DNA of 23,110 nucleotides from a virus, in the IMG/VR virus record IMGVR_UViG_3300025118_000162, positions 1 through 23,110 of that record; one strand, given 5' to 3'. Below the pieces are notes generated by a model. That model was not told the origin of the DNA. It saw nothing but the letters and a program-made list of their open reading frames with translations, and ran no database searches. The translations under genes and the position numbers were made by a program. Positions 12,901 through 19,177 of this stretch are shown in pieces. Positions within the stretch are counted from its first letter, which is position 1, and every line of letters begins with the position of its first letter.

Positions 12901-15900
12901 ACCACCAGTAATAGTACCAGTTACAATACCAGATAATCCATGATTCTTTGTTAATGTTAGTATTGCCTTACCACTACTAATAGCACCTTCAGATGATACT
13001 GTAAGATCCTGATCTAATTTTTTAACAAATATTTCAGATGCTTTTCTTGTAATACTCTTTTTAAGATCACTAGTTTGAACATTTCCTAGAGGAGATCTTA
13101 AAGCAAATGATTCAGCAGATAATGGACTATCATCAATATTATCCCTATCTAATTGAGGATACAAATCAACAACATTCTGACTATACTCATAATCAGTAAA
13201 TTCTGTTGGAATTGTAGTATCAGCACCTAAAGCATATGCATGATAGATACCATCCTGTTGTCCATCAATATATTCAGAAATTACTTGATTTCTATAAATA
13301 TAAAGATTAGATTGCAAATCATTTCTTTCAAATCTAGGTAATGATGTAGTTCTATTATTAATATTATTAGTCAATGCAGGTCCAAGTGCTCTACCAGTTG
13401 TATATGTAAATTCCATATCATTAGGAACTGTTACAACTTCATAAGTTCCATTATATCCACTACTGGCAGCACCAATAGGATTAGATGAGTCAGTTACATT
13501 TTTAACAATAATCTGATCACCAACATCTAAATCATGTGGAAGTTCTGCTCTGACACTAACTGTTGTAGATGAGAATGTGCAGCTACCAATGAATCTTGGA
13601 TTCCTATCATATTCATAATCTGATAATGAAATTGAATTAAGACTAAAATCAGTATCTGATCTTACACCAGTTGTACTAGATTCTTGAATAATAAATCCAC
13701 TTTCTGGATTTTTAGAATTTGGAAGTTCTTTAGGAATTACAACTCTTAATTTATAAATCTTTTCATCTAAACTTCTAGAATCTGATATTCTTTTTATATA
13801 AGAAGTTTCTGTACTTGCATCCAATCCAATTGAAGTCTGAACACCAACTTGTGTTATAGCAGTATAAATGTCATTACCTGCATTAGTATTAATATACCAT
13901 TGATCTTGATTAGCATCCCATTGAACTGGATGCCCAAGATCTCCAGCAACTTTATCACTAACTCTACTTAAAATTCGAAGATTCGTTCCACCATAAATGG
14001 TAATTGGTGTACCATTTTCGGCATCAGTTTTAGAAGATGCTAAAAGTATCCTATTATCATCTCCCTGATCAATTACATAATAAATTGTTTCTGGTTCAAG
14101 ATTTTCTGGTAGATCTCCATCATCACTCTTAATAAGAACTTTCTCTCCTGTAGTAAGAGTATTAGATAGAATAGAAAGTCTATTCGATGATGGACCTGAT
14201 GTTACTTTATATTCCTTTACACTACTTGTAATATCATCACTCATTAAAATATTTGCTTCACTTGTACCATATCCGGAAATAGCACTAAAATTTACGTATA
14301 ATTTATCTGATACTTTTGCACCAACACGATATCCTTGTGTTAAGACAGGAGGAACAATATCTTCATTGGTATATCCATAAAGATACAATCTCTTATTATT
14401 AGCAACAGAAGTTGTTACCCCAACATCTATTCTATTCCAATCAATATTCTCTTCTGTAGTTGTAATTGCTTTAGGTGCAATAATATTAGTAATGAATGCT
14501 TTATTATCTTTTGTAAATGCATTCTTCTTGAATCCTGTGGCAGTAAGAGATAATTGTCCAAAGTTTGAGTTGGAGTTAGTAATAGATGCATCACCACCAG
14601 TATTTGCGGAAAAATGTCTATTATATCCAATAGCAAATACTGAAACTATTTGAAGAATAGCATCATTTGTAATTTTAATATGAGCATTTTCCCATCCATT
14701 TCTATAAACAGCATTAGAATCTAAATGATAGACAGTAGCACTACTTGAAGATGCTGATTCATTAGCAAGAGAAGCTCCGGTTTTCTTTGTGGTAGAAATG
14801 CCTTCATATGATCTATTAGCCTTATTATATTTTACAAATGCACGATCATCTTTCTGTAATGATACACCAGTAAACTGGGCAACAACCATAGATCTGAATC
14901 CTGATGCTTTACTACCATCAGCTTTCATTCCACATAATCCATAAACAGAACGTAATGAACAGTTAAAGATATATGGTGAGGAACCACTTACAGTATCAGT
15001 TTCAACTGATACCTGTGCACCAGATGCACTTCCTGGTGTTGGTAAATTCTTTCTAAATTCTGGCAGTAAATATGTAAACTCTTTTGGATTGGTTGCTGAA
15101 ACACTCTGAACCATCGTCGAGATATTATAATCTGATGGAGAAACTCCCTCAATCTTAATTGGAGTTCCTTCTTGGAATCCATGCTCCGTAGAAGTTACAA
15201 CAGTAACTTGATTAGTTGGAGTTCCTCCACTACCTGCTTCAATAGTAGAAATAGTAATTGGATCAGTAGCAAATGCACCTACAATTTCCCATTCTGGTCT
15301 TTGCTTCTCAAATCCATATGGATCAGAAGGATACTTACTACTAATATCTCTACCAGATGCTATATTATATGCATTCGAAAGTTTCGCATAATACATATCA
15401 AGATCAGTGAGATTATAATTAGTCACATCATTGACACCATCTGCATACTCAAAACAAGTTAGCTTATGGTGAGAAAATATTGGTTTTGACTTATTATCTA
15501 CTGAAAAATCTGCTGAGTCTGTATATACTAATCCATTTTCATTTCCATCAAATACGGAGAATTGCCAAAAATAACACCCACCAGTGATTCTAAAAATTGC
15601 AGAATCTGCTACATTAACATCGGTTGGATTAGGTACATATAACGGGCGAAGTTTAGTCTTTCTTAAATCTAGACCAACAACAGATGTACCTCTAGGTACA
15701 ACAACTCCACCATAAACACTATTGAACTTATAAAGAATATTATTTGCTTGATTTAAATCAAAATTAGAATCTAGTTTGAGTGTGAGAGTATCCAATGCCG
15801 CACTTTCCGATCCACCATCAGGAGAAATTACTTTTGCAATTCCACCAACATTTCTCAGTGCATATCCAGGTCTATTATCAATAACATGCTCACCAGGCAT

Positions 15901-16119
15901 CAACAGAATTGTTGTTCTCTCTATTAAATCATTACTATTTCCTTTCAAATAAGAGAACCTTGCAGACTCAACTAATGCTCGTTGTAAAGTTTTAAACGGT
16001 TGAGCAAGTGAATTACCTTGATTACTAATACTATCGGTAGAATCTAAATCGCTTGGACTCACATAAAGAATACGACCCTCGGTATTCTTGATAAAATTAT
16101 CTAATTTATTCAGAGGCAT
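9913..16119 (-). CDS. Giant tail-fibre protein with C-terminal S74 chaperone, 2068 aa
   Basis: The N-terminus starts MPLNKLDNFIKNTEGRILYV and continues with SLAQPFKTLQRALVESARFS and a LLMPGEHV segment, a beta-helix-like beginning typical of cyanomyovirus virion structural proteins. The long middle is Ser, Thr, Asn and Asp rich, with a GSGYQDGD turn near residue 1120. Near 1590 and 1865 are two LG-D-D-L-IY-D-TNS modules typical of phage fibre ends, and SKFLRGDNTW lies near 1825. The last 99 residues are an intramolecular S74 chaperone: SSDRRLKDNI places Ser1973 and Lys1978 at the spacing of the catalytic dyad known from endosialidase fibres, and the end is a coiled coil. Self-cleavage before Ser1973 would release about 96 residues after trimerisation. 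It lies directly after the tRNA island. Confidence 0.85.
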   Translation of the reverse strand: MPLNKLDNFIKNTEGRILYVSPSDLDSTDSISNQGNSLAQPFKTLQRALVESARFSYLKGNSNDLIERTTILLMPGEHVIDNRPGYALRNVGGIAKVISPDGGSESAALDTLTLKLDSNFDLNQANNILYKFNSVYGGVVVPRGTSVVGLDLRKTKLRPLYVPNPTDVNVADSAIFRITGGCYFWQFSVFDGNENGLVYTDSADFSVDNKSKPIFSHHKLTCFEYADGVNDVTNYNLTDLDMYYAKLSNAYNIASGRDISSKYPSDPYGFEKQRPEWEIVGAFATDPITISTIEAGSGGTPTNQVTVVTSTEHGFQEGTPIKIEGVSPSDYNISTMVQSVSATNPKEFTYLLPEFRKNLPTPGSASGAQVSVETDTVSGSSPYIFNCSLRSVYGLCGMKADGSKASGFRSMVVAQFTGVSLQKDDRAFVKYNKANRSYEGISTTKKTGASLANESASSSSATVYHLDSNAVYRNGWENAHIKITNDAILQIVSVFAIGYNRHFSANTGGDASITNSNSNFGQLSLTATGFKKNAFTKDNKAFITNIIAPKAITTTEENIDWNRIDVGVTTSVANNKRLYLYGYTNEDIVPPVLTQGYRVGAKVSDKLYVNFSAISGYGTSEANILMSDDITSSVKEYKVTSGPSSNRLSILSNTLTTGEKVLIKSDDGDLPENLEPETIYYVIDQGDDNRILLASSKTDAENGTPITIYGGTNLRILSRVSDKVAGDLGHPVQWDANQDQWYINTNAGNDIYTAITQVGVQTSIGLDASTETSYIKRISDSRSLDEKIYKLRVVIPKELPNSKNPESGFIIQESSTTGVRSDTDFSLNSISLSDYEYDRNPRFIGSCTFSSTTVSVRAELPHDLDVGDQIIVKNVTDSSNPIGAASSGYNGTYEVVTVPNDMEFTYTTGRALGPALTNNINNRTTSLPRFERNDLQSNLYIYRNQVISEYIDGQQDGIYHAYALGADTTIPTEFTDYEYSQNVVDLYPQLDRDNIDDSPLSAESFALRSPLGNVQTSDLKKSITRKASEIFVKKLDQDLTVSSEGAISSGKAILTLTKNHGLSGIVTGTITGGSGHVTGTYYNVKLWNEVGLSSWDGATAVVGVSGGAVNVVDIQSPGSGYQDGDILFIDKDVTGGSTANAKYTVATAGLTGSLLPTGSIDLQSGMVVQVTGIGTTATDYYRAVSIPTKNQISIAKTVGDPNSCVGQSIISIGAVGIVTSATYNSSTDTTTIVCPYAHGLVAGNRFKLTDSSDNNLGNYLVQSKVGIKTFTVSTDITTAAANGYILKHGLSANDGISDKREENIAARGMSLYCNETLKFDGLGSDNTKLKVSSPSAGIGTAKRFKLGSYIQIDNEIMRISSNTLTGISGNELTVLRGVLGTGISTHEVGSFIQKVRPVPVEFRRPSILRASGHTFEYLGYGPGNYSTGLPQLQNRTLTEREEFLSQSQERSAGVVVYTGMNSKGDFYIGNRKTSSATGEEISFDVPVPTVTGEDPARLSAVFDEVTIKERLVVEGGDSGQLLSEFDGPVTFNNEVKFNDSVVYDGGLKISSTEPSTSRSTGALVVSGGVGIGGTVNLGIGADFRLVDDGQITLGNDNDLSIYYDSTNSHSRIVATDTLRLQGKDVKILNSTAGEVMLQALEDGPVHLYHNNGLRLSTSGVGVTVYDQLDVTSLYVSGITTFSDDTIITAGGLDVAGIVTATAFHGDLIGNITGTVTGSAAQITLVNESTDTTCFPLFAPGSTGPQYPKTNAGALTYNAGSGTLRSTDFVGNLTGNVTGDLTGGDISGSGVNITALNASNISTGTISVSRLGSGATSSKFLRGDNTWQLPDASTLKDGDGTTRVEANTGGIQVTGVSTFSSHIHLGDDDKLYFGNSLDLQIYHDTTNSVIKHTSSSSSGLYLSSNKKVEITDGAASNIGLRFNNGGNHEVELFYNSSSGGAARLKTTATGIEIGNSSLIGNILAWGDITAYYSSDRRLKDNISPIKQALDKVKSISGNTFDWNEASGKEGSEVGVIAQEVDALNLPGITTLRDNGTYAVRYEKLVPVLIEAIKELSAKVDNLEQKLSDK
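9914..9921 (-). promoter_or_regulatory. Late-promoter-like GATAAATA over the giant fibre stop
   Basis: GATAAATA, one base off the T4 late consensus TATAAATA, spans the last codons (GAT AAA TAA) of the 2068-residue gene. It lies 16 bases before ATG 9897. It could give the 808-residue fibre its own late transcript. Confidence 0.4.
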
Positions 16120-16175
16120 GGGATTATGACTACTAAAATATTGCTATATTCTATTTAGTTAGGCAAATGTTCCCT

Positions 16176-16183
16176 TATTTATT
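16176..16183 (-). promoter_or_regulatory. Late-promoter-like AATAAATA before the giant fibre
   Basis: The minus strand reads AATAAATA, one base off the T4 late consensus, in the 67-base gap between the tRNA-Tyr 3' end and ATG 16119. A late start here would separate fibre expression from the early-type tRNA transcript. No strong ribosome site precedes ATG 16119. Confidence 0.45.
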
Positions 16184-16186
16184 TTA

Positions 16187-16268
16187 TGGGCGAGAGTGGA
16201 TTTGAACCACTGTAGGCAGAGCCAGCGATTTTACAGACCGCTTCCATTAACCACTCGGACACTCACCC
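16187..16268 (-). tRNA. tRNA-Tyr (anticodon GTA)
   Basis: The minus strand folds as a class II tRNA of 82 bases with the long variable arm expected for bacterial-type Tyr. The acceptor is GGGTGAG with CTCGCCC (one T-G pair), the anticodon loop CTGTAAA, and the T stem AGTGG/CCACT with loop TTCAAAT. The discriminator is A and CCA is not encoded. It is the last of four tightly packed tRNAs. Confidence 0.92.
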
Positions 16269-16271
16269 TGA

Positions 16272-16343
16272 TGCCACAAGTAGGATTCAAACCTACAGTC
16301 TACCCATTACAAGTGGGTTGCATTATCGTTATGCTATTGTGGC
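16272..16343 (-). tRNA. tRNA-Thr (anticodon TGT)
   Basis: The 72-base minus-strand cloverleaf has acceptor GCCACAA/TTGTGGC, D stem GCAT/ATGC, anticodon stem ACCCA/TGGGT with loop CTTGTAA, and T stem GTAGG/CCTAC. All stems are fully paired and the discriminator is A. It reads ACA (and other ACN by wobble). Spacers of three bases separate it from both neighbours. Confidence 0.92.
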
Positions 16344-16346
16344 TAA

Positions 16347-16418
16347 CTGGAATGGCTGGGCTCGAACCAGCGACCAGAGAGTTAACAGCTCCCGACTCTA
16401 CCACTGAGCTACATTCCA
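16347..16418 (-). tRNA. tRNA-Asn (anticodon GTT)
   Basis: The 72-base minus-strand cloverleaf has acceptor TGGAATG/CATTCCA, D arm GCTC-AGTGGTA-GAGT, anticodon stem GGGAG/CTCTC (one G-T) with loop CTGTTAA, and T stem GCTGG/CCAGC. The discriminator is G. The first pair is T-A, which is uncommon. No CCA is encoded. Confidence 0.92.
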
Positions 16419-16423
16419 TCAAG

Positions 16424-16498
16424 CGGGATAGATGGGACTCGAACCCACGACCTTCGCAGTGACAGTGCGATGCTCTAAACCTGCTGAGCTACTACCCC
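16424..16498 (-). tRNA. tRNA-Asp (anticodon GTC)
   Basis: The 75-base minus-strand cloverleaf has acceptor GGGGTAG/CTATCCC (one G-T), D arm GCTC/GAGC, anticodon stem TCGCA/TGCGA with loop CTGTCAC, and T stem GTGGG/CCCAT. The discriminator is G, as expected for bacterial-type Asp. It begins five bases after the stop of the 63-residue gene, so the two are surely co-transcribed. Confidence 0.92.
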
Positions 16499-16503
16499 AA
16501 ACC

Positions 16504-16695
16504 TTATTCAGTTTCTGCAACATCAACATATTTAATCATTTCTGGATCTGCGTTATGCGTAACAACTTTCATTACATTCATAAACTGTTCCGTAGTATCA
16601 CATTGAACTGTTTTACTACTTCCCTCATCACTAGTCAAAAAAATAGTCTTTTTACAAATATCTACTAGAATACTCTCAACGCATTCAATGTCCAT
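16504..16695 (-). CDS. Conserved-looking small cyanophage protein, 63 aa
   Basis: ATG 16695 follows AAGGGA and starts a compact protein beginning MDIECVESILVDICKKTIFL, with a DTTEQFMNVMKVV helix in the second half. I recall relatives with the same ECVES...ICKKTI...CDT..QFMNV pattern next to tRNA genes in cyanomyoviruses; no function is known to me. Three cysteines (residues 5, 14 and 32) are present, without a clear metal site. It is the first gene after the consensus promoter at 16719-16747 and is followed at once by tRNA-Asp. Confidence 0.75.
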   Translation of the reverse strand: MDIECVESILVDICKKTIFLTSDEGSSKTVQCDTTEQFMNVMKVVTHNADPEMIKYVDVAETE

Positions 16696-16718
16696 ATGAT
16701 TCCCTTAATTACTCATCA

Positions 16719-16747
16719 ATTATACATTATTCTATATTCAATGTCAA
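16719..16747 (-). promoter_or_regulatory. Consensus sigma-70 promoter of the tRNA island
   Basis: The minus strand reads TTGACA (16747-16742), exactly 17 bases, then TATAAT (16724-16719): all twelve hexamer bases match the consensus at ideal spacing. The transcript would start near 16712, giving a leader of about 16 bases with AAGGGA before ATG 16695. The -35 begins three bases after the stop codon of the structural gene upstream. Confidence 0.85.
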
Positions 16748-16750
16748 GTT

Positions 16751-17716
16751 TTAATTCGATAATTCTATTATTGCATCCGTCGTAGCTGTTTGATCTGAAG
16801 AACCACCAACAGTTTCTGCTCTCATATTCTTACATCCCCAATTCATCAATTCTTTTTCTAACTTTTTATCTTTGACTATATTTAATTTACCCCTCACAGT
16901 ATTCATTTCAGATCTTAAAGTTAGGATTTCACCGTAAATATTAGCAATTGAACTTGCTAAAGCAGCACAATTTCCAAAGGTAGCATCGTGTGGTCCAGCT
17001 GAATTTTCAGGTCCAGAGGTCTTAAGATCAAACCTACCATTCGTACCTATACCAGCACCACTCCCATCAGTATCCGATCCAGTAATAACCTCACTCGCAT
17101 CCATATATACAACATCTTCTGGTGCATTTGAATATCCATATCCAACATTTACATAAGAACCAGTATCAAGTGCTGTTTTATTATCAGGATCAAAAGGATT
17201 TTCTACTGCATAATTAGGAGCTGAATTTACATTAGCACCGGCCATCTTATCATATATTTTAATCCATTCTACTTCTTCTTTTATATTAGTCCATTGTGTT
17301 GTTGTTCCAATTACTGGACTCCCTACCTCAGCAGTAGACCAACATCCTTTTAATCCAGAAGCAGTAGAATGTGCAGCACCAGCAGCAGTTGATAAAGTAA
17401 TTATTAATCGTTTTTTCTCATCAATTTGACTTGCAATTCCTATTAGTTTTCTATCAGTTATAGCAGTAAAATCTCGCAAAGTTTGTGCATCACCCTCAAA
17501 TTGAGACTCCTTTTCAGGAATAACACGTTCATCTTTAAGATTACTTGCTACCTCCGTAGAATCCTTAGTCCAGGTTCCATCCTCCTGTTCAGTAACAGTA
17601 ACCTTCTCAACTTTTTTGGGAGCATCAATATCTGAATTTCTATCATATACAGTATCAAACTGTCCTTGATCTCTTTCAACAATTTTAAGGGTATTATTTT
17701 TTAATGCATCATCCAT
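16751..17716 (-). CDS. Virion structural protein, 321 aa
   Basis: The start at ATG 17716 gives a protein with an acidic, extended N-terminus (residues 1-85, with VTVTEQEDGTWTKDSTE). A helical and beta centre follows, around AAGAAHSTASGLKGCWSTAE, then a Gly, Asp and Tyr rich middle (VNVGYGYSNAPEDVVYMD). A long charged helix at about 256-298 is likely a coiled coil (EILTLRSEMNTVRGKLNIVK). I associate this type with cyanomyovirus virion structural proteins; the role is probably in the baseplate or a fibre. It begins 17 bases after the S74 short-fibre gene, with AATAAATA across that gene's stop. Confidence 0.6.
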   Translation of the reverse strand: MDDALKNNTLKIVERDQGQFDTVYDRNSDIDAPKKVEKVTVTEQEDGTWTKDSTEVASNLKDERVIPEKESQFEGDAQTLRDFTAITDRKLIGIASQIDEKKRLIITLSTAAGAAHSTASGLKGCWSTAEVGSPVIGTTTQWTNIKEEVEWIKIYDKMAGANVNSAPNYAVENPFDPDNKTALDTGSYVNVGYGYSNAPEDVVYMDASEVITGSDTDGSGAGIGTNGRFDLKTSGPENSAGPHDATFGNCAALASSIANIYGEILTLRSEMNTVRGKLNIVKDKKLEKELMNWGCKNMRAETVGGSSDQTATTDAIIELSN

Positions 17717-17730
17717 ATCCGTTTATTCCC

Positions 17731-17738
17731 TATTTATT
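17731..17738 (-). promoter_or_regulatory. Late-promoter-like AATAAATA over the short-fibre stop
   Basis: AATAAATA spans the stop codon of the 272-residue gene (GAA TAA ATA) and lies 14 bases before ATG 17716. It is one base off the T4 late consensus and in the same stop-overlapping position as the motifs at 9914 and 21116. Confidence 0.4.
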
Positions 17739-18552
17739 CAGATTCTAGCACAGAAATTCTTTCTTTTAACTCTTCAATCTGTGTTTGCTGTTCTTTAACT
17801 GCACCAATTAATACTGTAGTGATTTTTTCATAATCAATTCCTTTCCATGATTGATCTTTAGTCACTTGCACATCTTTAACAATTTCTGGAATAATCTCTT
17901 CAACCTCCTGTGCAATCAATCCAATTTGTTTACCATCTTTTCTATGACCTATTTTTAAATAATCTGATGGAAGAAGTTCTTTTCTCCATTCATAAGAAAT
18001 TGGGTTTAACTTCAATATAGTATTAAGGGAATTATTGTATGGAGTTATATTTTTCTTAATTCTTATATCAGAATGACTACAATGAATACATGCTAAAGGT
18101 GTATCATTATGAAACCAAAATCCTCTAAGTTCACCAACACTAGCATTATGAATTTGACGCACTGCAGTAGTTTTATAAAAAGGCATCACCTTATATTCTC
18201 TTGCAACTACAGATCCTTTAAGAACAGTATAACACATTCTTAAGGCACCCATGCTTATACATGTTCCTATTTTTATATCAGCTCCAAGTATATTTCTTAC
18301 ACCAGTTTCTAGTCCTAAACCCAAGAAATTCCAAGTTAATGGTGTTGGTATAGCTGGTGGTACTGCTATTGAAGGTCCAGCAATTAATGATGCACTATAT
18401 GGAATAGCACTAGAACCTCCACCAAAATGCCCTTTATGTGCTGATAAAACTCCACCTCCTGGTTCTGTAAACATTTTAGGGAATATAAGTCCACCACCAA
18501 CAATGGAATTAAAAACATCTAAATGTCTAACTTCTATATCATTCCAAGCCAT
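17734..18552 (-). CDS. Short fibre-like structural protein with S74 chaperone, 272 aa
   Basis: ATG 18552 follows GGAGG. Residues 1-155 form a Gly, Pro and aliphatic-rich structural part (PGGGVLSAHKGHFGGGSSA; IAVPPAIPTPLTWNFLG). Residues 158-272 are an S74 intramolecular chaperone: HSDIRIKKNITPY places Ser161 and Lys166 at the dyad spacing, followed by SYEWR, the conserved IGLIAQEVEEIIPEIV and a terminal coiled coil (TQIEELKERISVLESE). Cleavage before Ser161 would leave a mature protein of about 160 residues. This is an unusually short body for an S74 protein and suggests a small trimeric spike or fibre tip on the baseplate. Confidence 0.75.
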   Translation of the reverse strand: MAWNDIEVRHLDVFNSIVGGGLIFPKMFTEPGGGVLSAHKGHFGGGSSAIPYSASLIAGPSIAVPPAIPTPLTWNFLGLGLETGVRNILGADIKIGTCISMGALRMCYTVLKGSVVAREYKVMPFYKTTAVRQIHNASVGELRGFWFHNDTPLACIHCSHSDIRIKKNITPYNNSLNTILKLNPISYEWRKELLPSDYLKIGHRKDGKQIGLIAQEVEEIIPEIVKDVQVTKDQSWKGIDYEKITTVLIGAVKEQQTQIEELKERISVLESE

Positions 18553-18562
18553 AATTTACCTC

Positions 18563-19174
18563 CTATTTGCATGTCTTTGTAACTCCATCAATAAAAGACT
18601 TAAGAAATGATGCACCAGAGCCAATATTTAATAATTTACTAATAGCATTTAACGGTGATCCCTGAACAATATCAGTAGTCATAATATACAAACACCCGTG
18701 ACCATTTAAAGAAATACTATCAGAAGCTGATAAACATACTTTAGGTGCTCCCAAAGTCATTTGTTCACCCGCAACTATTGTTATATGATCGTTTGCTTTC
18801 AACATAAATGATCCATCACTACCATCACCAGCAGTTTCAATATAAATGTTCCTAGCTATTAATTTTATGTTACCTGCCTCTGCATTAAGTACTATATCAC
18901 CATTTTCAGCAGTAATTGATTTAGATACAACTTCTTTTTCATCTTCAGATTTTTCAGATACAGGCTCAACTATTCCACATACTTCATGAGATGAACCAGG
19001 AATACGTTCAAGTTGACTTCCATTTTGATTATAATGTCTATAATGCCCTCCTTTTAAAGCAATAGTAAGTTCTGCGCCATCATCTTTATCCTCTGGACCA
19101 GTTGGTCCAAAAGTCATCCTTCCATATGGATTATCAGTTACAGTATATTCTGGTAAAAATTTATCTTCAGCCAT
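18563..19174 (-). CDS. Baseplate spike-like beta-helical protein, 203 aa
   Basis: Residues 1-65 carry a Gly and Pro segment (YGRMTFGPTGPEDKDDGAEL) and a HYRHYNQNG strand. Residues 86-165 are a run of short beta repeats (SITAENGDIVLNAEAGNIKL, then IYIETAGDGSDGS, HITIVAGEQMTLGAP and SDSISLNGHG), similar to the triple-stranded beta-helices at the end of T4 gp5 and VgrG spikes. The C-terminal 35 residues are helical. It lies four bases downstream of the 638-residue gene and two genes after the gp5 OB-fold protein, which itself lacks this region. A role in the central spike or baseplate is inferred; a small fibre is the alternative. Confidence 0.65.
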   Translation of the reverse strand: MAEDKFLPEYTVTDNPYGRMTFGPTGPEDKDDGAELTIALKGGHYRHYNQNGSQLERIPGSSHEVCGIVEPVSEKSEDEKEVVSKSITAENGDIVLNAEAGNIKLIARNIYIETAGDGSDGSFMLKANDHITIVAGEQMTLGAPKVCLSASDSISLNGHGCLYIMTTDIVQGSPLNAISKLLNIGSGASFLKSFIDGVTKTCK

Positions 19175-19177
19175 AAT

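Noticed and set aside
16170-16194. Terminator after tRNA-Tyr (CCC...GGG pairing)
   Set aside because: Only a three-base GC pairing with a long AT loop can be drawn, which is too weak to call.
16196-16668. Plus-strand open frames with WDSNPRPSQ- and MAGLEPATR-like sequence
   Set aside because: These are the well-known false translations of the antisense of tRNA genes; the tRNAs fold cleanly on the minus strand.
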